From Plectrocnemia conspersa (lineage: Eukaryota; Arthropoda; Insecta; Trichoptera; Polycentropodidae), in the NCBI GenBank assembly GCA_009617715.1, contig VTFK01000366.1:186001-250000 (forward strand): DNA of 64,000 bases. The letters run 5' to 3'. Shown here one piece after another: positions 51,801-64,000 of the stretch. A program made the position numbers and the translations under genes. Each line of letters opens with the position of its first letter. The stretch's first letter is position 1. The notes beneath the pieces were generated by a model. It saw only the letters and a program-made list of their open reading frames with translations, made no database searches and was not told the DNA's origin.

Positions 51801-54800
51801 AAATTTATTGTTAAAAAACAAGAACATGCATTTTTGTAAAAAAAAATTGTAATTGTATCTATTAGTTTTTATTAAGGATTAAAAGATATTTTAATAGAAA
51901 TAATATTTTTGCCTGTTTAATAAATCTTGTAAGAGATATTAAAAGATAAGAATTTCTTACTAATAATTCTTCTTTTACTGAAAAAAATATATATTGTAAA
52001 ATATTGTTTTTATTATTTTTTGATGCTTTTTAATTCGGAAAATTTAGAAAAATACATTGAAAGTTATCAAAATTTTAGTAAAAAAAATTTTTTCTAGTTT
52101 ATTGTGCAAAATTATTTTGCTAGATAGAAAATGTTTTTCTGTAAAATAAATATTTATGAGTTATGTAAGAAATGGATTTATTAACAATAAATCTGTTCCT
52201 CATAAAACATGATATAAAATGATAAACTTATCATTATTGTCGAGTCTTTTTTATTATTGAAAACTGCTTAAGAAGAAAAAAAAAATGTTATTATGGATCT
52301 ATATAATTTATATGAAAGACATATTTAGCAACAAATAATATTTTTTATGTTGAAAAATATTATTTTCCATACTTTTTTGCCACATTGTATAATAATTGCT
52401 TAAAAAAATGACAAACAAATAACATTATTAAGATTTTTGCTTCAAAAATTATTTTAATATTTAAAATGATTTTAAATTTATATAATAATTTAAAAAAATA
52501 TAGTCTTTGCAATTTGAGAAAAATTTCAAACCTATTAAAATTACAAAATAATTAAACATATAAAGACAATAAATTAGTAAAAATTATATCAGTATTTCAT
52601 GTGAGAAAAAAATGTATTTTTATTTTTACGAGTCTATATTTTATAATTTATAATTAAAAAATACATTAATTTATTTACAGTAATGTGTATTTTTATTAAA
52701 TAAATATGGCTTAAAAATATTTATAAATCAGTAATATATTTTTCAAAGAGTATATAATGAAAGTTTTAAACCAATTAATTACCCAAAATTAAATCATTTA
52801 TAAATATATGTAGTAATTACAATTTTTTTTAATAAAAATGCTACATGTTAAAAAAATCTTAATGTTATACTATTTTGCAATGCTGTTTTTTACTCTAAAA
52901 ATATGACATATATCTGAAATAGGGTTGTGAACTGAAAATATAACTTAAATGCCTTTTATTAAACATAATAAATTACTGAATGATTTTCTATAGTTGAAAA
53001 TTGGCAATAATTTTCGTAGCAATACTTAAATTAAAATACATATTGAAGATGAAAGTATTATACTGTTTTTAACGTAACTTTAAAAAATATATATGTATAT
53101 ACATACATATATATTTATATCATAGGATAATTTGATAAAGTCAACATAGCTACTAGATTTAGAAACAATACTTATTTAATATTTTCACAAAATCGGGAAC
53201 TGACCTTTGTTATTATTATAAATAAATATAATAGACTTCTTATCTTTATTATTAATTATGTTTATCGTATGGAACTTTGATATTAAATATTCAAGAATAC
53301 TTTTTGATATTTTGTATCATATCTTATACCTTACATTACCTAAATTCTTGTTTATTTTATCGATCCACTATTTTGTATTTTAATTACGAAATTAAATTTA
53401 TAGTTTTTTAATCTATTTATCCCACAAAAAAACAAATTTTTGTCAAAGAAAAAAAAAACAATGGATCGTATTATGAAAATTTTCGCGACTAATCAAAAAT
53501 ATATATAGAACGGTTCGTTGCTTTAAATATTTTTTTATTTATGATTATTAACATTTTTCAACCATTTTTTAACGAATTTCAACTTATAGACATATTTTCT
53601 ATTTAACGGCACTTTACATTTTTATTATTTTTAAAGAATAATAAATAAATATATTCTTATATCATAAGCTGTGTGTTGATCATTAAATTTTTTTTATAAA
53701 ATATCTATATAAAAATATTAATCAAGCATTTTTTCAATTTATTATTTGCTGAGATATCTAGATAGTTAAAACTGTTATTAAAACCAAAGTTATGATTCTC
53801 TTTCATAATTATTAAATCTACTGAATCTATATTTAAACACATTTCTACCTTATCTTTTATACTATATAATTAATATTCTTTCTACGGAAAATTTATATCA
53901 AAAAAACAAGGACATGTAATTAGTATTCTAGCCTTGTTTTATATGTACGATTACATTATTTTCATAGTACTTCCTAAACGTTGATAAATAATTACCATAT
54001 CTATTTTCTATCAGTAGAAAAACGATGATAAAGAAAAGTTTATAGATTGAACGTAACATTTGAATTTATAATATAAAATTAATATTTTATGCACCTTAAC
54101 ACTAATTATTTTTTTAATGAAATAATCACATTTTTTTCATCGTCATACTTTTGCCCTTGACAAAATAAAATGCGTACGTTAAATACGCTTCAAAATTAAT
54201 TAAAACAATATTTACAATTAAAAACTCATTTAATTAAAAATATTTTTGCAACTAGATAACATTTACATTGAACGGAATAAACATAAAATAACTCTTCTTA
54301 CGTCATGCGTTTTTTTATTAATATTATAAAATAAAAAATGTGAATTTTAGTAAAAATTATCTATAGTTTAAAAAACACATTTAAACGCGAGAAATCAAAG
54401 TTCATTGGCAAACATGTGTAATATTTATTTTATTTATATGCTTTATTTACATATACGCGACAAATTACTTTCATGGTTTACTGCTACTTTTAATTATTAT
54501 GACTTAATGTTTATCTGATTTAAACCATAATAGAATACGATAAGTCTCACAGAAATCGACAACAATAAACTTAATAGTATTTCCAATTAAAATTTAATAA
54601 AAATTGTATTTTTTTAATTTATTAAGAAATAAATCTAGCTCATTAGAGTACAAATGCACTAAATACATAATAAAAAATAAGTTAAAAACGCACTTCACCT
54701 TTGATCTAAGAAACGAAAAAATGTTATCAATTCTCTATCGGAAATGACAACACTAAAATAAAATACCTAATTGGTTTAAACGTCAAAAATAAAACATTCT

Positions 54801-57800
54801 TTAGATAAGCAAAAATAATTCGTAAAGTGTAATTATCAATATTGCTACACTTATTATATATACTTATGATACATAATTTAATCAGAATTTCACGTTTCAA
54901 TATCAAATTTTTCCTTCCTTCTGATTTCTTAGTAATGTAATCAATATACTTAAGATTTAATTAAAATTTAGAACTGTCTTATTTTAGGATATCCAGAGCA
55001 TCGTTGTAATGAATTATATGTTCCAATTTCAACTACTTAGAATTGTAATCTGAATCTTTGAAATTAATATTTATTAGATATATGTTTAGTTCATGTATTA
55101 ATCTTAATCTGATTAAGCGTATGCCAAATTTCCCAGATTTTAAAATCTTAGTCAATATATTGTATATCATATCAAATTTTAAAAAATACAAAAAATATCA
55201 ATAACTTATTCTTCGTATTTTAAGTAATTTCCAGCGATGTCAATTTGTACTTGTCGCTTCAATTTTTGCTTATTCAGGAGTGCAACAATGCTGTAATTTG
55301 GGTCCTTTGCTTTTCTTAATATGTTGCACATTCAAATGATTCACTCTAATTTTTAGACAGCGGCAGAGCAGCCAGAGCTTTATATGAATTTACCGATGAA
55401 AATCAAAGTGAAACTTGGTACGCAAAGGCACAAGGGGAGCTGAACTTGCAATTGCAAAAGCAGATCATAAAGAAGAAAGCCAGGAATGCCATCATGTTTT
55501 TAGGAGACGGTATGTCTCTTCCTACTTTGGCTGCAGCTAGAATCTATAAGGGTCAACTAAACCACGGAAAAGGAGAGGAAGCAAAACTCTCTATTGAAAA
55601 TTTCCCTTACACTGGCCTCTCCAAAGTATGCCTCAATATATGCGCTTTTATTTAATTCTAAGATAATGATATTAATTCAATCAAACATGTTTATAGACTT
55701 ACTGCGTCAACAGTCAAGTAGCTGATTCTGCTTGCTCAGCAACTGCTTATTTATGTGGTGTGAAAGCTAATATACGCACCATTGGTGTGACAGGAACTGT
55801 AGTCAATAGAAATTGCACCCTATCAGCTAATACTAAATACCATGTGGACTCCATAGCTAAGTGGGCGCAAGATGCAGGAAAATCTGCAGGTGAGTTTTTT
55901 TTTTTAATGTTGAGCTAAACATATGTTGATATATGAAATATTACAGGCATTGTAACTACCACTAGAGTGACACATGCTTCACCTGCTGGAACATTTGCTC
56001 ACACTGCCCACAGAGATTGGGAATCGGATGCTGATGTATTGCTAGATAAAGGCGATCCTAAAGTATGTCACGATATAGCATTCCAGCTAGTGAATGAAGA
56101 TCCAGGAAATAAATTTAAGGTGATTAGATAAAAAAAATAGCTTTCGGGTAACTACTTGGTAATATTTCTAGAGTGAAAGCGAATAATTTTCAAAGGTTTC
56201 TAAAGATCATCGCAGTCAATTCGGCGTAGCTCTGCTTAGCGCGAGTTTGACTGTACTCTTGTTATTTATTTTGAAAATATATATAAGTATTTATACACTA
56301 AACAAATACAAATATAAATAATCCTTTTTTTTTTCCAATGCTACATTGTTATTTTTGCCTATTTTTCTATTATTATTTTTATATAAATTCACACCTCCGA
56401 ACTATATTCCCCTGGCCGTACTCATTTTCCTGATTTTTTTTTCTATTTCTACTATGAAATCTATGTACATCTTTATTTCTTATTAACTGCTTAAGGACAA
56501 ATCGGATTTTTTTATTTTTAAATTAATATTTTTTTTGCTTAATTTTTTATAATTATATTATAAAAAAACGTGTTTTTTCGAGTATTGTTAAAAAAATATT
56601 TTTATTTTTTTTTGTTGAACATGTATTTTTTATCTAAAAAAAGAAAACAAAAATCAATTTTTTAAACAACTTTTAATTCATGAAGTGACCAAATACAGAG
56701 TAAAAATATTTTAAATCAAGAACGAAGTGGTAGTTCTATGGTCAAGTTAAAATGTAAATAATTCAGAATGACAATGTTCAAGCTTAAATCTCCTCAAAAA
56801 AAAAAAAATTTGACCAATAGCAATGATTTGGGGCCTAACCAGACTCTTTTTTTTTGTCTAATATAAATCTTATCTTTTTAGCGTACGTAACATCTCGAAA
56901 GCAATACGGTAAAAAACATATATATTTTCTAAAATGTACAAATATATTGGGCACTACCATTTTTCACGTTAAAGTGAAGTCTCACAATTTTAGTGCAATT
57001 ATTTAAAAATATTTTTTGATACCGTTAACCCTTTAAAGGTGTGAAGTTAATCCTTCGTTATTCCAAGTCAGAAGCGAAGTAGTAGATTTGTGATTATGTG
57101 ACTTGATTGTACACTTGCAGAATAGGGGAGAGTTCATGGTATTTTATAGGCCTCGACATTTAGGGTGGAACTAGATCCTTTAAAGTTTTGAAGCTGATAA
57201 ACAGAATAATGACTAAAATAATTATTTAAATATAACTATTAACTTTCATATATATTTTTAGGTAATTTTGGGAGGTGGACGTCAGAAATTTTTACCTAAA
57301 AACGTTAGAGATGAGGATGGAGAAAATGGAGAACGTGAAGATGGCTTAAATCTGATCAATATATGGCAAAAAAATAAGAAAAAAAATGGGTCAACTGCTG
57401 CATATGTGACAGATAGAAATTCGTTACTAAACGCACCTGAGGTAAATGTACATATATATAGATTTATTAATTTTATGTTTAACCCTTTACACTCCAAAGA
57501 CATTTTTAGAAGATTTTCAGCAACAAGTAATTTTCAGTGAATTTTTTAATAATTATTTCAGACAAAAATCAGGTTTTATTATATATTTAAAAATGGATTA
57601 AAATTACGATGATTCTTAAATGTTTAAATTGAACATTTATTTAATTTTTTTTTAATTAAATGTGATATTTTTAAAACAATCTCTTGAAAAAAGTTAGATA
57701 TTTTTACACAACTTTTGCAATAATACGTCGTTTATTATATTATTTTGCAACTTTGAGGTTCTGGTCCCCAAATACTGATTATAATATCCCAAATATTTAA

Positions 57801-58999
57801 AAAAAAAACTTGTACGGAAATAAAATATTTTACCAAAAAAATCATTTTAGAATGAAAAGTCCGTAACCAAAAGACTTTTATATTCGGAACAAAAATAATT
57901 CTATTTGTTCTGAAGCTTCATCTAAAATAATCATATAATATTAATCATCTTAACTACATTAAAATTCATTTATAATAGTTTAGGACATCCTTTTTAATTA
58001 TAAATAAAAAAACACTCCAATTTTAATATATACGTCGCGACACAGACTATTGTATAAAGCAACCGAGCAATCCTAGGCAGACCATTTTTTATTAATTCCA
58101 AATATTGACTAAATAGATATTTGCTATTTATAAATCATTATCTGTTGTTTCCGAAATAAAATAAAGCAAAATATATCTAGATTGAAAAAAATGTCGTCAT
58201 AGGAGTTCAAAGGGTTCAAAAGTTCAATAGTTCTTATAACAACTCGACATATTTATTATTTCAGGTCGATTATCTAATGGGTCTTTTCAGTAGCGGTCAC
58301 ATGCCGTTTCATTTAGATGCAGATGCAAAGAAAATTCCAACTCTCGCCGAAATGACTGAAGTAGCAATCAAGCGATTGTCTACAAACAAAGAAGGATACT
58401 TTTTGTTCGTAGAAGGTGGCAGAATTGATCACGGCCATCATGCTAACAAAGCACGAAAAGCCTTAGATGAAACTCTAGAATTCGCTGATGCTATCACGAA
58501 GGCTCAGGCGATGGTATCAGATGACACGCTGATCGTCATCACTTCAGATCACGCTCACACCATGTCATTCTCCGGATACCCAACGAGAGGTAACAATATA
58601 TTAGGATTTGCTGGCACTGCTATTGATCAAAAACCATATACCACCTTATCGTACGCCAACGGACCTAGTTACGTGAGTGGAAGCAGACCTGATCTAACAA
58701 ATGTTGACACACGTGAGTAAAAAAATACACTCTCTACTAAACCTTGAAGCAAAACCAATGTTTTAATTTAATTTTTATTTTTTCAAGATGACCCCGATTT
58801 CCAGTTTCCTTCCACTGTGCCAATAGATCCTGAAACTCACGGAGGAGATGACGTTGGTGTATTCGCCAAGGGACCATACTCTCACTTATTCGTGGGTGTA
58901 TTTGAAGAAAGCTACATCCCTCACGCTATGGCGTACGCCATGTGCATTGGAAAACAAGCAACAGCTTGCTCTAATCCTATACTGTCATGGTTACCTTAA
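48801..58999 (+). CDS. Secreted alkaline phosphatase 2 (7 exons, long first intron)
   Basis: Exons are 48801-48885, 55357-55625, 55697-55889, 55947-56119, 57262-57441, 58265-58712 and 58788-58999. All have GT-AG borders, and they give 519 residues. Exon 1 encodes a hydrophobic signal peptide ([16 protein letters not shown]). Motifs are LGDGMS (Asp79), [11 protein letters not shown] (nucleophile Ser129), THASP (His192), [10 protein letters not shown] (Glu350, Asp355, His359), SDHAH (Asp395, His396) and ETHGGDD (His467), so an active phosphomonoesterase is expected. The C terminus ([18 protein letters not shown]) keeps the cysteine pair and lacks a long hydrophobic tail, so it is predicted secreted. 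Exons 3 and 4 have the same lengths (193 and 173 nt) and phases as in phosphatase 1. Later introns differ: this gene is split before VDYLMG and at THDP, and is not split inside EGGRIDH. Introns 1, 4 and 5 are swollen by repeats. Confidence 0.95.
50290..50580. promoter_or_regulatory. GC-rich island in intron 1 of phosphatase 2
   Basis: About 290 bp rich in CG dinucleotides (for example GAAGGCCGCGG, CCGTTGTCGGTCACG, CCGTTCGCAACGGTC) sits in otherwise extremely AT-rich intron. No frame looks coding and no splice-bounded exon is evident. A conserved intronic enhancer or alternative promoter is possible. That is inference from composition only. Confidence 0.3.
50900..52000. repeat. Degenerate ~240-bp tandem array in intron 1
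   Basis: Variants of ATTGAGAATATATCGTGAAATATTG recur at about 51007, 51243, 51475, 51739 and 51988, with spacings of about 236, 232, 264 and 249 bases. Between them, blocks like TTTAACTAA-TAAATATTA and AGACCCCAA-AAAATAATA also recur. It appears to be an old satellite-like array. Confidence 0.5.
56120..57261 (+). other. Intron 4 of phosphatase 2 (1,142 bp)
   Basis: AT-rich intron with a palindromic TTAACCCTTTAAAGG at 57025-57039. A related direct repeat, CCTTTAAAG-TTTGAAG, lies near 57177. It probably carries decayed mobile sequence, but no complete element could be delimited. Confidence 0.6.
57479..58218. mobile_element. TTAA-family element occupying intron 5 of phosphatase 2
   Basis: The left end reads TTAACCCTTTACACTCCAAAG then ACATTTTT. 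The reverse complement of the right end reads TGAACCCTTTGAACTCCTAT then GACGACATTTTT. This gives matching inverted termini with TTAA at the left and a decayed TGAA at the right. At 740 bp it resembles the 716-bp element at 21177-21892 in end sequence and size. It takes up most of the 823-bp intron 57442-58264. No open frame. Confidence 0.6.
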
Positions 59000-61254
59000 A
59001 AATCTCAAGACGAATTAAAGATATCGAATATTTATTTTAATTATTGCATTTTCGTAAGATAATTTATTTAATTTGTTTTAACGGTAAATATATTTAATAT
59101 TGTTGTTAAATACTTATTTTTATGCAATCCCACTTTTTCCTATTTTAAATTTAAGTCTAGCAAGGTCTTGCGTTTTTGACCATTGTCATTGCGACCGATG
59201 ACCCTACAACTTATGATCAAAGTCAAACCATCGACGTCCTACTCAATAGCATATGATGGAAGTCATGTAACGCTTCTGCGCTGATACACAGCGGAACACA
59301 GTTTCTGCCACTCGATGGTAATCGCCATCTTGTAAATTTGTTCAGCTCTTTAAGACAAGATACGTTATCAGAACATAACGGCTACTTGTTAAATTGTAAA
59401 CATAGCTATCCTTGCCGATTTTACTATCGACTTTTAATATGAGAGTATTGATTGAAGTATATTCAAACCAAATTTTTACCAATAGGAGGGCGCAAAAACA
59501 ATTATCACTTCTCAGAAGTAAAAAATTCGCGTCAAAAGCAATAAAATCGCGTAGGCCTACTGCGACGATAACATAATATTGAGCCGTTCTTCGATTTATA
59601 TTTATAATATATTTCACTAAAACATATTTTGTTGTTTTATATCTATGAAAAATCGTTTATCGTCATCTGTGATAATTCGGCTAATTTAATTTCCCAAATC
59701 ATTTTAACGAAAGCAGAATCAGCTAGAAGTGATTGTAATTGACACTTGCATTGATAATTTATAGATCGAATCTGACAAGATATGATCTTTTAAGATAACG
59801 ATTCAAGATGTTGCTGTTTTTCTTTTTCCTTTTTTGTGCTATGATCAATATTTTTTTCAAGCGCTACATTTTTTAATTGTTATTTTAAGGTTTGGTAACC
59901 TTAAGGAGTGTGACTTCACAGCCAGTAAGACGAATGTTGACAAGTAATAATCTATTACCTTATATTACATATATTGCGAGTTACCATAATGGGCGAGCAG
60001 TGGTGGAGTAGCTGGCGCAGGGATGATGTCCATGGAAGATCCTCAGGGGTCTTGTAGGTGGCAGTGACAGTGTCTGGAATCAGTTATTCTTGCTGCGATG
60101 GTCAGGCTCGGAAGTCTCGGGCCGTATCTTTGCATCTGCAAAACGGAGCAAATTTACCAGCCTTATGAATTCAGGGTTGCAAAGCTTGTTGACCATTCAC
60201 AACCATTCACTCCCTTCTTAAAACAACGAAATATGTATAAAAAGTGACATTTGCTTGATGGACATCTCCGAGGTCGAATTTTGCAACGGGAATGTTGTAG
60301 CTTTACAGTGCTTTTCTTCTTCCGGTGAAATGTTGTTTACCGTGACCGTTTCGTAACAAAGAATTATTCATTCAATGCACCGGAGAATCCTTGCGTGTTA
60401 TTAATGGGAAATCCTATTTTTCTTTGTGTGGTCCCATTATTGTCTATTTTATCCTTATTGATAAATGAATATTTTTGATCTCAGATTTTAACGCGAGTTT
60501 CAAGAATAGGATCCTCTATGGTATTATTATATACACTTAATTATAATCACTATACTATAATAAGTAAAATAATATTTAATTTAGGAAAATATATTATAAA
60601 AAAATCCCAAAAAAGTTCAAGACTATGCAGTATTACTAAAAACTTAGTAAACACACAAAATAGTCCTCGCATATGATATATTCTAGAAACTTTGCTAAAA
60701 ATATATTTCTATAGAAATAGTTAAATTAATTGCTGGAATTGAAAAAAAATTTTGTTTAAATCTACTGCATTTAATCAAAATATTCAGATTGATCTTTGGC
60801 AAACCTAACGAAATTAAATACACCATTATAAAACTTGAGACGTTTTTATTCGGAAAAAACTTTTTTTTAGTCGAGTTTATAAGTTCTTTAATTAAAAATA
60901 CATATAATAGAATGCTAAATAAATGCGCTATAGTATAAGCAATAATCGAAACTCTGATAGCACTAGATAAGTAAAGCATCACTACTAAAAAAAAATGCTT
61001 TAAATATTCTACAGGAAACAAAGTATATTGACATTTGATACATATGTACTTTCATATTACATAAAATTTTCTATTCCGAAAAAGATCAATAAAAAAGTAG
61101 TGCGAAAACTCTCCCAAGTGTCCAAGTGTATAAAAACACAATCATGTAAGTGTATAAAAATTCACTACCGATAACATTTCAAAAACTTAACTAGGTTCCT
61201 AAGAGCTAGAAACCAAGCGGCACGATTCTTGACTATCGTCATAAACGAGAAGAC

Positions 61255-61330
61255 AGAGAAATCAGCCGCTTCCCTCTTCACATCAACCGTGGTCCAGCTA
61301 CGACGTCCGAAATCCAGAGTTTAACTTTTA
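61255..61330 (+). repeat. Dispersed repeat (CAACCGCTTC family), copy 3
   Basis: CAGCCGCTTCCCTCTTCACA, TCAACCGTGGTCCAGCTACG and GAAATCCAGAG match 28590-28660. In both copies a CTCGTTAAATA- or ATCGTTAAATA-like block follows a short distance downstream. The class is unknown. Confidence 0.5.
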
Positions 61331-62427
61331 ACTCGTTAAATACAGACATATTAAATTGATTTGATTGTTGCACAAATATTAATTTTTAACTAAATATCTT
61401 TGTTTATAAAAAATAAACTTTTTTGCTATATAGGCCACAAAAATTACAAAATCTAATTTATTTTAGTATTATTTGCTTAGAATAACATAGATGTTAAAGT
61501 GGGAATTAATGGAACTTTTTATATAACAGTGTTCACTGTCTCGCTGATAAAACTGTCAGGCGAAAAAATTAAAGCAATATAAATAAAAATGATGATTTCT
61601 AAATTACTATTTTTTATTAAAAAAAAATTAGAAAATATTTTATCTCCAATATAAATTAATAAAAAAATAATTGTTTTTGCGTTAATTTAAAAAAATATAT
61701 AAATCTAGAACTATTACCTAAAAAATTATAGTTATTTTTGATTTAATGTAATAAATTAGCGGGGAAATTACGTTTTTTATAAGGGGGATTTAATTTATAT
61801 AGCACGTCTTAAACGCTATAAATTCACACCGACCAATTGTGAGATACATACTCACGAACTATTAGTTGTTTTTAATTTCGAACACACAAAAGAAAAGTTA
61901 TACAACCGGTCGATCGGCGATTGATTAATTCCCTTGTCGACCTATCTCAAAAATCGGTTGATATCTGATCTCACGCTGCGAACCAGCAGATGGAATTCGC
62001 TGCTTATATGCAGTTTATTATTGATAACTTAACAAAAATAAGTATTGCTATTAGAAACATAGAAAATATATTTACTAACGAAACATTATTTGAAATAAAT
62101 AATTCATGAACCATGAGAAGCGATCTAGTATTAAAGTCTTTTAACCTTATACCTCGAGAAGTTAAATTTGATCGTAAGAGCGATAAGGCTTAACGAACAT
62201 AATAGATCAAGATTATCTGTCTATTGTACTCAAAGTGGCCAAGGATTTAAAATAATAGTATGATAAATATTATGAATAATTGTACTCTTGAATATGAAAT
62301 AAATATAAGACTTTAGCACGTGTTAATTATATAGTAGGTAAAAATAAAGTCTATAGTTCCAATTTAAAACCACATCTAATTTATAGTAAACATTACCTGT
62401 ACATAAGTACATGAGAAAAAGATGTGT

Positions 62428-62475
62428 GTATATATATATATATATATTATATATATATATATTATATATATATAA
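62428..62475. repeat. (TA)n microsatellite
   Basis: About 48 bases of TA repeats with two ATTAT interruptions follow GTGTG. Nothing else is notable. Confidence 0.9.
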
Positions 62476-64000
62476 ATGATACTTTCTTTTTAATATGCAC
62501 GTTGAAGCTAATGGGTTTTTAAAGTAAAAAAGAACTCTCCTCTTAATTACTTTGGTACGCCGTTGATGAAAAAACTAATAAAAACACAAATCCCCTCATA
62601 AAATGCATACAAGTCTCCCACTTAATATATGTAGTTTATAATAAATACAACACACAGTATAAGAAGAGCATTTCTATGCGATGAATACAAAAGCGTATTG
62701 CTTAATATTTATGAGGCCGACATTATAATACACTTATGGTATAAAATAATGGCGAGTTTTGCATATGGAGGGTCTATGAAATAATATCGAATAAAATAAG
62801 TTTTAGGGGAAAACCAATTTTAATATAGAATATATGTTTCTAAAAATACATTGTAATAGTTTTGACATTGTTCAAACACAATGTCAACGGTATTGCCAAT
62901 AAGGAAAAATAAATAAACAATAGTTATCTTGATCGCGTGTTGATAACTTTGTAATTTTTGTATTTGAGTTGTTCTTGTAATATAATCATGATAAATATAC
63001 CTATTTTTTAAAAATTGATTAAATAAAATAATCAGTACTGAGATAAGATAATTACTGTTAAAATATAATAACATATTAATCATATAAATAATTACTTATA
63101 ACTTAATAATTGTATAAAAAATATAATTTTATCGTATCGTTTATTAAAAAAATTATTGCCTAATAAAAAACTACCAACGAGTCCCTTTATCTTGTTATAT
63201 TGAAATATAAATATTTTATATTCAGTACTTAAACAAGGGATGTTCAATAAGTAGAAGGAATTTAATTATGGCTATAAACCCAGCGATAATGTAACATTAA
63301 AATATAATTTAAAAAAAAATTTTTCCTTAAATTAATTTTTAAGATTAAAATCATATTAACGTTTTTTATCCCTACACATTTTGGATAAAAAATATTTCGA
63401 ATACCTAAAAATATGTAGTAAGAGAGATATTCGGCTAAAAATTGTATTCAATGCTTTACTCGCAGTATTGTTGTCCTTGCAATGTGTGTTTAAAATAGCC
63501 TTGCGGCTTAAGAATTTTTTTAATCCTTTTGTATTAACACACATGCTTTTGTTTCAGTACACTGCGTGGATTAAGGCTAGACTTGACCTCCTACCTGGGT
63601 TGTCACTTCTCAATTATTTATTTTTTAATTTAAAATAAAATATAATATATATTGCACAATCAATATAAATGCTTAAAAAGCTCAAAATCAAATTGAAGGT
63701 CGTATAAATGTAAATCTATATATTATAGCATATTTTAATTAAAATCATTTTATAAACTAACCTTCGAGGGATATCGTTTTGCAGAGACAAAATTCTAAAA
63801 AAGAGTCATATTTTTACTGGATAACAATTTTCTCTCTAAATAAAAACACAATCACCCTCACTAAAAAAGTATTGTTTTGCTAGCGGACATTATTTTAAAA
63901 TAAACCCGTTCACTATTTATCGAATCTAATCACAGAAACAGTTGATAAAAATAAAATATTTTAGCGTTGCTCGAATAATTGTATGTTAAATATATGTTCT

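Larger units (their letters stand above)
48886..55356 (+). other. Intron 1 of phosphatase 2 (6,471 bp)
   Basis: A long, AT-rich intron in phase 1. It holds a GC-richer island at about 50290-50580 and a degenerate tandem array at about 50900-52000. Open frames inside it are AT-driven and lack motifs. The rest is AT-rich simple sequence. Confidence 0.8.
59000..64000. other. Downstream of phosphatase 2; no gene recognised
   Basis: An ATTAAA at 59014 could serve as polyadenylation signal for phosphatase 2. GC-richer patches occur at 59150-59340, 59980-60360, 61190-61330 and 61800-61990, none with a convincing coding exon. A dispersed-repeat copy lies at 61255-61330 and a TA microsatellite at 62428-62475. 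The remainder is AT-rich. Confidence 0.45.

Noticed and set aside
59990..60200. GC-richer patch as a possible exon on either strand
   Set aside because: All frames hit stops within a few dozen codons. The minus-strand segment after a TTTTGCAG acceptor stays open only about 30 codons without a good donor.
1..64000. CRISPR arrays, operons, bacterial ribosome-binding sites
   Set aside because: The genes have spliceosomal introns and the repeats are transposon- or satellite-like. Nothing points to prokaryotic organisation.

Overview
The window is about 64 kb of very AT-rich eukaryotic DNA. The genes have short GT-AG introns, secreted alkaline phosphatases and a calmodulin-family gene whose sequence is typical of insects. 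Intergenic DNA is packed with decayed transposon fragments, many of them small non-autonomous elements flanked by TTAA, with scattered GC-richer islands. I read it as an insect nuclear genome. The islands and extreme AT bias would suit a GC-poor hymenopteran, but the order cannot be fixed from this sequence.

Layout. Positions 1 to 22.85 kb hold no gene I can support. They contain degenerate tandem repeats, a LINE remnant, TTAA-flanked MITE-like elements, a duplicated mariner transposase fragment and GC-rich islands. At 22.86-23.12 kb lies one GC-rich coding exon (Lys/Ala/Pro/Gly-rich, ending in YELVVTIDL) with clean splice sites. From 27.18 to 32.63 kb on the plus strand is a six-exon calmodulin-like gene with four intact EF-hands and an N-terminal basic extension. 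The upstream exon could be an alternative 5' exon of this gene, because the reading phases match. From 40.05 to 38.20 kb on the minus strand is a compact six-exon alkaline phosphatase gene whose introns are 56-63 nt. From 48.80 to 59.00 kb on the plus strand is a second alkaline phosphatase of seven exons, with a 6.5-kb first intron. The two are divergent and about 8.7 kb apart, both encode 519 residues, and both keep all recognisable catalytic and metal-binding motifs. They share their first four intron positions and differ in the later ones. The last 5 kb holds no gene I recognise.

How the genes relate. The two phosphatases are evidently an old duplicate pair, both with a signal peptide and neither with a hydrophobic GPI-type tail, so both are predicted secreted. 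The calmodulin-like protein is a calcium sensor with no evident functional link to them.

The most notable observation is a 39-nt candidate cassette exon in the calmodulin-like gene (30499-30537). It has consensus splice sites, keeps frame, would insert 13 residues between EF-hands 1 and 2, and lies within a 16-bp inverted repeat that pairs the 3' splice-site AG into a stem. Also notable are a TTAA-flanked element filling an intron found only in the second phosphatase, and two long foldback elements in or after the calmodulin-like gene. All exon models are read by eye and have no transcript support.
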